From positions 455,697 through 519,696 of the forward strand of contig NZ_QAJI01000001.1 in the NCBI RefSeq assembly GCF_003852495.1: 64,000 nucleotides of DNA. Reading direction: 5' to 3'. Shown one piece after another: positions 9,326-17,253 of this stretch (positions are counted from its first letter, which is position 1; the number at the start of each line of letters is the position of its first letter). This DNA comes from Taibaiella sp. KBW10. GTDB lineage: Bacteria; Bacteroidota; Bacteroidia; Chitinophagales; Chitinophagaceae. The translations under genes were made by a program, and so were the position numbers. Below the pieces are notes generated by a model. It ran no database searches, was not told the origin of the DNA, and was given only the letters and a program-made list of their open reading frames with translations.

Positions 9326-9667
9326 ATGGATATAGAATCATTAAGAAATTATTGTTTAAGCCTGGATGCAGTATCAGAGTCCTTTCCTTTCGGAGAAGGC
9401 ACTTTGGTGTTTAAAACGAATGACAAAATCTTTTTATTGCTGAGCCTGGATGCACAACCGCCACGCTTCAATGTAAAATGCGATCCGGAGCGGGCACTGC
9501 TACTAAGAGAGCAGTATTCGGCCATACTTCCCGGCTATCACATGAACAAAAAACACTGGAATACCATAGTCCTGGATGGCAGCCTGAATGCACAAGAAAT
9601 AAAGGCGGAAATCATGCACTCTTATGGGCTGATTTCCGCAAAAAAAACGAAGCAAAAAAAATCCTAA
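9326..9667 (+). CDS. MmcQ/YjbR-family protein
   Basis: A 113-residue protein of the MmcQ/YjbR family, a small double-wing DNA-binding-like fold. Family marks are the N-terminal LRNYCLSLDAVSESFPFG, then LVFKTNDKIFLLL, PPRFNVKCDPERA and GYHMNKKHWNTI. The molecular function is unknown; some members are reported near mitomycin or stress genes. A GTG lies one codon upstream of the ATG used. Last gene of the 6.8-9.7 kb run. Confidence 0.88.
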   Translation: MDIESLRNYCLSLDAVSESFPFGEGTLVFKTNDKIFLLLSLDAQPPRFNVKCDPERALLLREQYSAILPGYHMNKKHWNTIVLDGSLNAQEIKAEIMHSYGLISAKKTKQKKS

Positions 9668-9720
9668 TGCATTACAGTAATGCATTACGCAGTGTTTCGG
9701 AAAAATATTTGAAAAAAATA

Positions 9721-9750
9721 TTGTTAGTAGAAAATATTATCATACCTTTG
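9721..9750 (+). promoter_or_regulatory. consensus promoter for rpmI-rplT-(rplS)
   Basis: TTG at 9721-9723, then 19 bases, then TACCTTTG at 9743-9750. This is one of the best -33/-7 pairs in the window. Transcription would start near 9757, leaving a leader of about 13 bases. Confidence 0.75.
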
Positions 9751-9769
9751 CAGTCCGAAATTTGAAATT

Positions 9770-9967
9770 ATGCCAAAAGTAAAAACACATTCAAGGGCTA
9801 AAAAAACTTTTAAAATAACTGGTACAGGAAAAATCCGTCGTTTTAAAGCGTATAAAAGTCACCTTTTAACCAAAAAGACAACTAAACGTAAACGTCATTT
9901 ACGTGGTAGTACAGAGATTCACTCTGCAAACTTACCATTGGTAAAAAGAATGTTGAACTTACGTTAA
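9770..9967 (+). CDS. rpmI: 50S ribosomal protein L35
   Basis: A 65-residue, very basic protein with the L35 pattern: [20 protein letters not shown] at the N-terminus and [17 protein letters not shown] near the end. It binds 23S rRNA in the large subunit. It is followed by rplT as is usual, but infC, which commonly precedes rpmI, is not upstream here; the neighbour is the YjbR gene, and a strong promoter lies directly in front. Confidence 0.97.
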   Translation: MPKVKTHSRAKKTFKITGTGKIRRFKAYKSHLLTKKTTKRKRHLRGSTEIHSANLPLVKRMLNLR

Positions 9968-10041
9968 GCCAGGTTTCCCTCTGTAAAAGAGGTATGTTAG
10001 AAAACAATTTTATTAAAAAAACAGCATTTAATTTATAAATT

Positions 10042-10386
10042 ATGCCACGTTCAGTAAATGCAGTTGCATCACGTGCAAGAAGAAAAAGGATCCTTAAGCA
10101 AGCGAAAGGATTTTACGGTAAACGTAAAAACGTATATACCGTTGCCAAAAACGTATTAGAGAAAGGTTTAGGATACAAATATGTAGGCCGTAAACTGAAA
10201 AAGCGCGATTACCGTGGTCTGTGGATTGCACGTATCAATGCAGCCGTTCGTGAAGAAGGTCTGAGCTATTCTGTTTTCATGCATAAATTGAATGAAAAAG
10301 GAATTACTTTGAACAGAAAAGTATTGGCTGATTTAGCGATGAACCAACCAGAGAGCTTCAAAAGCTTGATCGCTGAAGTTAAATAA
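10042..10386 (+). CDS. rplT: 50S ribosomal protein L20
   Basis: A 114-residue protein with the L20 signature: [37 protein letters not shown] and [21 protein letters not shown]. It is needed early in 50S assembly. The gap to rpmI is 74 bases and they are probably co-transcribed. In other phyla L20 controls its own operon by binding leader RNA; I see no obvious mimic of that structure here. Confidence 0.97.
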   Translation: MPRSVNAVASRARRKRILKQAKGFYGKRKNVYTVAKNVLEKGLGYKYVGRKLKKRDYRGLWIARINAAVREEGLSYSVFMHKLNEKGITLNRKVLADLAMNQPESFKSLIAEVK

Positions 10387-10462
10387 ATAATTCTAAGTAT
10401 GGCTGCTGTTGTAAAATAGTATGTACATGCACTTTGATGTTAATCAATAAAATAATTAAAAA

Positions 10463-10834
10463 ATGGAAGCAGCAATTGCATTTATCCACGAACAATTAAC
10501 TACAAAAAGAGAATTACCTGCTTTTAAAGCTGGTGACAATATTACAGTTAATTATAAAATCATTGAAGGTACAAAAGAGCGTATTCAATCGTTCAAAGGT
10601 GACGTAATCAAGCGTCAAGGTACTGGTGCAACCGCAACATTTACTGTTCGTAAAATTTCTGACGGTGTTGGTGTTGAGCGTTTGTTCCCTGTATTATCTC
10701 CAAACATTGAATCTATCGTTGTAAACAAAAAAGGTCGCGTTCGTCGTGCCAAATTGTATTATCAACGTGAGCGTTTCGGTAAAGCAGCACGTATCAAAGA
10801 AAAACGTATGGCTGTGGCAACTGTCAAAAAATAA
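10463..10834 (+). CDS. rplS: 50S ribosomal protein L19
   Basis: A 123-residue protein with the L19 core [28 protein letters not shown] and [20 protein letters not shown] and a basic C-terminus. It lies at the 30S-50S interface. In many bacteria rplS follows rpsP-rimM-trmD; here it follows rplT by 76 bases and is closed by a strong terminator, so it seems to be the third gene of a ribosomal transcription unit. Confidence 0.96.
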   Translation: MEAAIAFIHEQLTTKRELPAFKAGDNITVNYKIIEGTKERIQSFKGDVIKRQGTGATATFTVRKISDGVGVERLFPVLSPNIESIVVNKKGRVRRAKLYYQRERFGKAARIKEKRMAVATVKK

Positions 10835-10846
10835 TATATCCCTTCT

Positions 10847-10900
10847 TATAGGGCATAAAAAAGCGAGTTCAGCAATGAGCTCGCTTTTTTATGCCCTATA
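10847..10900 (+). terminator. strong intrinsic terminator after rplS
   Basis: A perfect 21-bp stem (10847-10867 with 10880-10900) extends by three more pairs, one of them G-U, towards a six-base loop. It contains AAAAAAGCGAG opposite CTCGCTTTTTT. A further T-run follows at 10901-10906. Confidence 0.9.
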
Positions 10901-11112
10901 TTTTTTGGAGCATATCCAATATATCACCTGCCCGCAACTCCCTGACTAGTAAGCAGCCATTTAATTTTTCCATCAAACCAACGGAAGTGCCCGAAGACTA
11001 GTCTTTAATAAGGTAGATTTATTTTGTCCAAACACTTGCAAATAAAACGGATAAAGAGTAAATTCACAACAATAAAATAAATATATAATTTTTACCTTAA
11101 AATCATGTTGAA

Positions 11113-14100
11113 ATGAATCCAAAACGGTACACATTTTTCAATGGATGGAAACGGCTATCCAATCCATTACTCTTACTGCTCTTACTCTTACCTGGCATTA
11201 GCAAGGCCCAGTACTGTACGATGTCTTATCCAAGCGGCTATTCGGGTTGGGGGATGACTCAGGTCACCATCGGAACTTATACACAGAGCCCATCTTTCTC
11301 CAACGCTTATGGTAATTTTCTGACCCAAAACGTACCGATGACGGCAGGTACACCTACCGCTGTGAGTATTTCAACCACAGGATGGGTATCGACCGGTATT
11401 GCGGTAGATTTTAACAACGATAATGATTTTGAAGATGCGGGCGAAACCCTGTTCTTCCCAACCTATAGTGGTAATCAGAACTATGCCTATACGGGCAATA
11501 TTGTAGTACCGCCAAGTGTCGTTTCCGGAAACTACCGGATGCGGATCTGGACAAGGTCTGCCAATGGCGGCGGTGCCAATGACGGAGCGATACCCTGCGG
11601 CACCTATGGTTATGGCAGATACGCAGATTATACCATGGTGGTAACCAACAGTGCCACCTGTCTTTCACCTTCTAATGTGCAGGCGACTCCCGCAGCCACT
11701 ACGGCGGCCATCAGCTGGACCGCTTCTACCTCAACACCCGCCAACTATCGCTGGAAAGTTGTTGCTGCAGGAGCTGACCCTAACACAGCACCCGCAGTAG
11801 CCGCCACGGCTACTGGTACTACAGCGGCAGTTTCCGTGAGTGCTACCGGTTTAGCATCCGCAACTGCTTACGATGCGTATGTTAAATCATTGTGCAGCGC
11901 ATCTGACAGTAGCGTATGGACCCTGGTGCGCAATTTCACCACACTTTGTGATGGAACGCCGGCTACCGGCGTCGCGTCGTCTTCTGTGCCTACTGTTTGC
12001 CCTACGATTAGCTTTAACCTCGTGCTCACCGGCGTTACGTCGGCTCCCGGCATTACGTACCAATGGCAGTCTTCCACAGCGGCAGGCGGTCCGTTCAACA
12101 ATATTACCGGAGGCACAACGGCTACTTATGCAGCCACACAATCTGCTGCTACCTTTTACCGCTGTATTGTTACCTGTACCGGTAGTAACCTGACCTCTAC
12201 TTCCAATGTGATCAATGTAGCCTTAACAGCGCCCTCCAGCTGTTATTGTATACCAACCTCTACGACTCCCGGCTCATACTATATTACCAGTTTTTCGACT
12301 ACCGGAGGTACAACCAATGTTACCAATAACGCTACCGGAAGTGCTTCTTACACCGATTACAGTGCCACGATGTCTACATCTGCACCACTGGGTGGTACGA
12401 TAAACTTCTCGCTGACGACCAGCAGCGCATTTAGTAACCGCGCGATATATATAGATTGGAATAAAGACGGTGCGTTTGACGAAGTAACAGAAAAAGTTTA
12501 TTCTGGTATATACTCTGCTGTTTCTGCTACAACCGTAACCGGTTCCTTTATGGTACCCTGGACGGCAACAGTTGGAGCAACCCGTATGCGTGTCAGAAAT
12601 GCATATTATATCAATACGATGAACGCCTGTGGTAATATCCAGTACGGAGAAGCCGAAGACTATACCTTCAATGTCGCGTCTGTAAGTGGTGTTTGTGTAA
12701 ATCCGATTAACCTAAGTACAAATGGGGTTAATTTTACCACTGCTACCGTAAACTATGCAGCACCTCCTGTAGGAAATGTACCAACAAACTACATTTATGA
12801 ACTTAGAACAGATGGTACCGCGCCCGGTTCCGGAGCTAATGGCCTGGCCCAAAATGGCACGACGACAAATACCAGCGTAAGCTTTACCAATTTATATCAG
12901 GGTACTCCTTATACATTTTATGCACGCACCTTCTGTAGTGTAGGTGATACCAGCAGCTGGGCTTCTATCAACTTTACAACCCTGACCGATACCTTAACGC
13001 CTGTGCCACTGACCGGCTTTAACGCCGATGTGGTAGCGAATGGTCTGGGCAATGCAAGTGCTTCTACCAATAATGATGTGGATGGAGCCGGATATGCACT
13101 GGTAGCAAATGATTTCCGGGCTACATCCAGCAGCACCGCTCCTACCCAATCTATCCCGATGACCCGCGTGTTCCAAAGTACGTTCAGGAAATACCGCATG
13201 GACTCGTATGCTCAAAATAACGCTTTAAGAATGTCAGGTACAACAAGCGGCACCATCCGCTTCCTGGCTCCAAAAAGAGCTAATAAAGTGTATATCATGG
13301 GTGTGAGCGGTAGCGGAGCTTCTACACATACGGCTACGATTTACTTTAATGATAATACCACACAGGTAGCTACCCAATCCTTCCCGGACTGGTTTGTTTC
13401 CGGTAATAATGTAGCTACTGCTGTAGGCCGTATCACGATCGCCAGCAATGCACTGGGTACCGGTGGTCCTTACCTGCATGATTCAGCAATTACGATCAGC
13501 ATTGCAAACCGGAACAAGCAGATAGACAGTATCTCCTTCAGCCATACTGGTGCGGTAATGAATTTACTGGCCGTAAGTATCGTACCGAATACAAAACAAC
13601 CTTGTGCTTTACCGGGTATGCCGGTAGCCTCTAATGTAACCTGTGCGGGCGGTACACTTACCTGGGCCGGAAATGGTACCAATACCAACTACCAGGTCAG
13701 CTATGGTCCAAGCGGCTACTATGCCAACAATGGTACTATTGTACCGGTAAGCGGCACAACAGGAACCAATACCTACACCTTCCCGAATATGGGGACCAAT
13801 GTTAACTACCAATTATATGTTCGCACCAACTGTGGCAGCGGTTCTTACTCTGACTGGGTAGGACCTGTAGATGTGGAAATCCCGAATACGATTATTACGC
13901 CGACGTTTACCATACCGCAAACACTGTGTAGTGGTGCAACCGCCCCTATCCTGCCGACAACTTCAGGTAATAATATTACCGGTACATGGAGCCCGGCAAC
14001 TGTAAACAATACCACAAGCGGCAACTATGTCTTTACTCCTACTCCGGGACAATGTGGTGTATCTATCACACATCATATTGATGTAGCCAGCCTAATCACC

Positions 14101-15003
14101 CCTACATTTACTGCCATCGCACCTATTTGTAACGGAAGCCCGGCACCTGCATTGCAGCTGACTTCCAACAACGGTATTGCCGGCACATGGAGCCCGGCTA
14201 CGATCAGCAATACAACGAGTGGCGCATACACATTCACCCCGACAAACGCAGCCAGCTGTAATGCTTCTGCAACACTTAATGTGACCGTTTTGAACACTCC
14301 ACATACTACAGAAACCATCGAGATCTGTTCTGAAGACCTGCCTTATACCTGGCACGCCCAAAGCATTACTGCCGGTGGTGCAAATGCAGCTACTTATACT
14401 ACTCCAGCCGGAAATGGTTGTGATAGTGTTGTTACCCTGAATTTGAATGTAACCAGCAGTAGTACCCCAAGTATTGCGATTACGGTAAACCCTGCTAACA
14501 CCGTAAATACCGGTTTGCCGACCGTGTTTACAGCACAGCTTACCGATGGCGGTACCAGCCCTCAGATCAGTTGGCAGAAAAACGGAATTACCATTCCGGG
14601 TGCAACCAATACAACCTGGACAGGTATTGCGGGTACAGACTTCTATCATGGTGATGAGATCTCTGCTTCTGCAGAAAACTTCAATGCTTGTGCCAGCGCT
14701 GCTGTCGTATATAGCAATGGTATTATGATGTATATTATCCCAACCAGTATTGGCAATACGCCAAACCGCATCGGTTACAAATTGTATCCAAATCCAACGC
14801 ATGCAACTGTTCGTGTAGAAGGATTGATCAAAGGAGATATGTATAAAGTATATGATGCTTTAGGCCGGATATTACAAGAAGGCGATGTAAGCAATACAAA
14901 TACACTGGAAATAAGCCTGCAAGCTTATGCACAGGGTATGTATATTATCAAATTCAATAATAAAAATGGCCAGGCATGGCAACAAAAAGTGAATAAACTA
15001 TAA
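11113..15003 (+). CDS. 1296-residue secreted GEVED/fibronectin-type protein with T9SS sorting domain
   Basis: A giant exported adhesin-like or matrix protein. A leucine-rich signal peptide (about 1-33, ending SKAQ) leads to a first GEVED-type module (about 70-155; IAVDFNNDNDFEDAGE, later YGRYADYTMVV), a fibronectin III-like module (about 160-255), an Ig-like stretch, a second GEVED module (about 430-525; IYIDWNKDGAFDE, later YGEAEDYTF), another FN3-like module, and two copies of an Ig-like unit sharing GTWSPAT and TSGxYxFTPT (about 955-1070). Residues about 1220-1296 are a type A T9SS sorting domain (KLYPNPTHATVRVEG, ALGR, GMYIIKF). Probably anchored on the cell surface. The ligand is unknown. 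Monocistronic. Confidence 0.88.
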   Translation: MNPKRYTFFNGWKRLSNPLLLLLLLLPGISKAQYCTMSYPSGYSGWGMTQVTIGTYTQSPSFSNAYGNFLTQNVPMTAGTPTAVSISTTGWVSTGIAVDFNNDNDFEDAGETLFFPTYSGNQNYAYTGNIVVPPSVVSGNYRMRIWTRSANGGGANDGAIPCGTYGYGRYADYTMVVTNSATCLSPSNVQATPAATTAAISWTASTSTPANYRWKVVAAGADPNTAPAVAATATGTTAAVSVSATGLASATAYDAYVKSLCSASDSSVWTLVRNFTTLCDGTPATGVASSSVPTVCPTISFNLVLTGVTSAPGITYQWQSSTAAGGPFNNITGGTTATYAATQSAATFYRCIVTCTGSNLTSTSNVINVALTAPSSCYCIPTSTTPGSYYITSFSTTGGTTNVTNNATGSASYTDYSATMSTSAPLGGTINFSLTTSSAFSNRAIYIDWNKDGAFDEVTEKVYSGIYSAVSATTVTGSFMVPWTATVGATRMRVRNAYYINTMNACGNIQYGEAEDYTFNVASVSGVCVNPINLSTNGVNFTTATVNYAAPPVGNVPTNYIYELRTDGTAPGSGANGLAQNGTTTNTSVSFTNLYQGTPYTFYARTFCSVGDTSSWASINFTTLTDTLTPVPLTGFNADVVANGLGNASASTNNDVDGAGYALVANDFRATSSSTAPTQSIPMTRVFQSTFRKYRMDSYAQNNALRMSGTTSGTIRFLAPKRANKVYIMGVSGSGASTHTATIYFNDNTTQVATQSFPDWFVSGNNVATAVGRITIASNALGTGGPYLHDSAITISIANRNKQIDSISFSHTGAVMNLLAVSIVPNTKQPCALPGMPVASNVTCAGGTLTWAGNGTNTNYQVSYGPSGYYANNGTIVPVSGTTGTNTYTFPNMGTNVNYQLYVRTNCGSGSYSDWVGPVDVEIPNTIITPTFTIPQTLCSGATAPILPTTSGNNITGTWSPATVNNTTSGNYVFTPTPGQCGVSITHHIDVASLITPTFTAIAPICNGSPAPALQLTSNNGIAGTWSPATISNTTSGAYTFTPTNAASCNASATLNVTVLNTPHTTETIEICSEDLPYTWHAQSITAGGANAATYTTPAGNGCDSVVTLNLNVTSSSTPSIAITVNPANTVNTGLPTVFTAQLTDGGTSPQISWQKNGITIPGATNTTWTGIAGTDFYHGDEISASAENFNACASAAVVYSNGIMMYIIPTSIGNTPNRIGYKLYPNPTHATVRVEGLIKGDMYKVYDALGRILQEGDVSNTNTLEISLQAYAQGMYIIKFNNKNGQAWQQKVNKL

Positions 15004-15024
15004 AGTACATTCATTCTTTTATCA

Positions 15025-15051
15025 GAAAGGGCTGTCGAAGACAGCCCTTTC
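15025..15051 (+). terminator. intrinsic terminator after the GEVED gene
   Basis: A 12-bp perfect stem (GAAAGGGCTGTC with GACAGCCCTTTC) around a three-base loop, 22 bases after the stop and followed by a pyrimidine stretch. Confidence 0.85.
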
Positions 15052-15130
15052 TTTATGCGCCTACAGGAACGATCCTGTAATATCTTACCTTATAGACTGT
15101 TTCACTTAATTATAACAAATATTCCCAGCA

Positions 15131-15147
15131 TACATTTGTTAAATTTG
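15131..15147 (+). promoter_or_regulatory. tandem -7 elements upstream of the repeat lipoprotein
   Basis: TACATTTG (15131-15138) and TAAATTTG (15140-15147) both match TAnnTTTG. They lie 25-40 bases before the ATG at 15172 and support that start over a longer upstream frame. Confidence 0.5.
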
Positions 15148-15171
15148 GTGTTTACCATCAATTCAAATTCC

Positions 15172-15591
15172 ATGAAACAATTCTTCCTTTTAATGGCCTG
15201 CAGCACTTTATTTATCGCCTGTAAAAATACAGAAACGAAAGACGAAGTGGCGGTGCCTAAAGACACCACACAAAGCGTAAGCAATGCAGTAACCACACCA
15301 ATAAGCACGGACCAAAACGCCACAACGAACACTAATGCAGCTCCGGCGCCTCCCGCTACCGGTACCACCAAGCTTAATCCGGCACATGGACAACCCGGAC
15401 ATGACTGTGCTGTTGCCGTAGGCGCGCCTCTGGACGGTTCTGCCGGTAAAACTGCACAACCGATTACGGTAAACCCCGGAAATGCGACACCGTCGACAGC
15501 ACCGGCAGCTACAAGCGGACAGAAATTGAATCCGGCACATGGAGAACCGGGACATAATTGTGCTGTTGCCGTAGGAGCACCTTTAAGCTAA
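15172..15591 (+). CDS. small lipoprotein with two LNPAHGxPGHxCAVAVGAPL repeats
   Basis: A 139-residue putative lipoprotein. The N-terminus MKQFFLLMACSTLFIACKN has a type II signal peptide with lipobox FIAC. A Thr/Ala/Pro/Asn-rich linker joins two near-identical 20-residue units, both reading LNPAHG, then PGH, a Cys and AVAVGAPL: one in the middle (about residues 66-86), one at the very C-terminus. Each unit has two His and one Cys, which could bind metal or haem, but that is a guess. Similar His/Cys units occur in other uncharacterised Bacteroidota proteins (recollection, not searched). An upstream in-frame ATG would destroy the signal peptide and cross the promoter boxes. Confidence 0.8.
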   Translation: MKQFFLLMACSTLFIACKNTETKDEVAVPKDTTQSVSNAVTTPISTDQNATTNTNAAPAPPATGTTKLNPAHGQPGHDCAVAVGAPLDGSAGKTAQPITVNPGNATPSTAPAATSGQKLNPAHGEPGHNCAVAVGAPLS

Positions 15592-15627
15592 GGAGAAGCA
15601 CTAAACAATACTGATTATTAATAAAGC

Positions 15628-15660
15628 AAGAGCCAACCGAAGAATCGATTGGCTCTTTTT
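15628..15660. terminator. bidirectional terminator
   Basis: AAGAGCCAA pairs with TTGGCTCTT across a loop that itself contains a short TCGA-type pairing. It ends in T5 on the plus strand and lies between convergent genes ending at 15591 and 15678. Confidence 0.75.
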
Positions 15661-15677
15661 ACAAACACACCAAAAAT

Positions 15678-16259
15678 TTATCGCTGTCCCCTGTTAGCGG
15701 AAGATCTGTTATTTGTTCTCACCGATTGCTCTGTGGTTTGAGCTCTGGCGTTGGTATTCCTTACCGTATTATTATTGTTGTTGCGGGGCTGTACTCTTTG
15801 TGTATTTCCGCCAACATTCCCATTATTACCTTTCCACTGGTTGTGGTTTGGATGCCCTGCACTCTGATAGTATTTATACTCCCCACTATTCCTGATCACT
15901 GCCTGTGAATGGTTGTTTTTATACCCACCATATGCTCTTAAGTCATTACTATTGTACTGATACGGTTTGGGTCTGTTCACCACAACTTTATAAGTACGAT
16001 ACAGATCAAAGCTTCTATATCTTGAAGGCACCCCCGCACTATACACCCACTGGTTATTGTTTAATATAATAAACTGGCCACGGGCTACATCATAATAGCA
16101 GTTTATTTCGGGCAAGTAATAATAAGACGCATAATCATACCCGGTTGGACCCCATCCCGGCTGGCTTCCGATATTCACCTGTACATTTACCTGTGCCACA
16201 CCTGTTGTTGCCTGCATCATACCCATACCAATCATCAAAGCAATCATTATCTTTTTCAT
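15678..16259 (-). CDS. exported Tyr/Asn-rich hypothetical protein
   Basis: A 193-residue secreted or periplasmic protein with a clear signal peptide (MKKIMIALMIGMGMMQATTG, cleaved near VAQ). The mature part has a YYYLPEINCYYD motif and FIILNNNQWVY, followed by a low-complexity C-terminal half rich in Asn, Gln, Gly and Arg. This layout recurs in Bacteroidota proteins of unknown function. The N-rich tail is likely unstructured. No partner gene is evident. Confidence 0.75.
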   Translation of the reverse strand: MKKIMIALMIGMGMMQATTGVAQVNVQVNIGSQPGWGPTGYDYASYYYLPEINCYYDVARGQFIILNNNQWVYSAGVPSRYRSFDLYRTYKVVVNRPKPYQYNSNDLRAYGGYKNNHSQAVIRNSGEYKYYQSAGHPNHNQWKGNNGNVGGNTQRVQPRNNNNNTVRNTNARAQTTEQSVRTNNRSSANRGQR

Positions 16260-16413
16260 AATCTCATTTTTTAATTGTTCTTAAATAAATATTTGGTATT
16301 TTGACTGCAAGTAAAGTATTCGTTTAATCTCCTTTTCCCTGTATAGCTTTTTTATCGGTGAACGGGCCGAATCCTGCGGTATTCCTTATCATTGCAAAAC
16401 AGAACACAAGCTT

Positions 16414-17253
16414 ATGCAACGTCCTTTAGCGGAACGGCTCCTATTTCCACCACAACAGGTAAATGAAACGAAACTGGCAAAAGCCGTAAACGGGAAAACG
16501 ATTGTTGTGAGCGGAGCCAGTTTTGGCATTGGGCATGCGCTTTGCCTGCTCCTCTCCCGATATGATACCCACTTGGTCTTAATCGCCCGTACAGAAGAGG
16601 CTATGTCCATACTGGCCAAAAGTATTGAAGCCAATGGCTCCAGGGCCACAATTATTGTAGCCGATCTTTATCAAATAGACGATGCGGAGGCTGTTTTGGC
16701 ACGATTAGCCACCATAGGAGCAATTGACATCTTTATTTCCAATGCCGGAAAATCTATTATGCGGCCCTTAGTACAATCTTTAGCACGTTATCAGGACATT
16801 ACCCGTACCAATAGCCTGAATTATCTCGCACCGGTCAAAATACTCTTAGGGCTCACTCCCCTGCTTACCCGGAGCAAAGGAATGATCATTAATGTTTCGG
16901 CGCTAAACGTATTATTACTTCCGGCGCCTAACTGGGCCGCTTATCAAGCCTCAAAAACGGCATTCGATCAGTGGTTCCGGTGTAATTGGGCAGAATGGAA
17001 ACAATTGGGCATAACCGCAAAAAGCATTTATTTTCCTTTGGTCAAAACCAGGATGATCGCCCCCAATCCAAAATACACCCATGCTCCCGCTATGGAAGTA
17101 CAACAGGCCGCCATCCGGATTGCAAAGCTGATATACCAAGATAAATCGGTGTCTAAACCCTGGTGGGCTATCTTTCCGCAAACAGCCGGCTTCCTGGCTA
17201 GCAAATTATGGAATGCCTATTCTTTTCATCATATATCCCGGCATTCCTCATGA
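16414..17253 (+). CDS. short-chain dehydrogenase/reductase
   Basis: A 279-residue classical SDR. The cofactor loop reads SGASFGIG (residues 33-40, Ser for the usual Thr), with SNAG at 109-112 and a catalytic Ser162, Tyr177, Lys181 set (YQASK). It should reduce a keto or oxidise a hydroxy group with NAD(P)(H). The 20-25 residues before the Rossmann fold look like those of membrane-associated acyl reductases, but the substrate is unknown. Its last four bases overlap the start of the adenylating enzyme (ATGA), so the two are translationally coupled and probably act in one lipid or acyl pathway. Confidence 0.88.
   Translation: MQRPLAERLLFPPQQVNETKLAKAVNGKTIVVSGASFGIGHALCLLLSRYDTHLVLIARTEEAMSILAKSIEANGSRATIIVADLYQIDDAEAVLARLATIGAIDIFISNAGKSIMRPLVQSLARYQDITRTNSLNYLAPVKILLGLTPLLTRSKGMIINVSALNVLLLPAPNWAAYQASKTAFDQWFRCNWAEWKQLGITAKSIYFPLVKTRMIAPNPKYTHAPAMEVQQAAIRIAKLIYQDKSVSKPWWAIFPQTAGFLASKLWNAYSFHHISRHSS

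Noticed and set aside
14092-14802. Long minus-strand open frame (236 residues) inside the GEVED gene
   Set aside because: It is antisense to a clearly structured repeat protein, has no start context or family resemblance, and its Cys/Arg-rich composition is typical of a shadow frame of Thr/Ala-rich coding sequence.
15055-15171. 39-residue N-terminal extension of the repeat lipoprotein
   Set aside because: It would bury the signal peptide and lipobox, and two -7 promoter boxes fall inside it.
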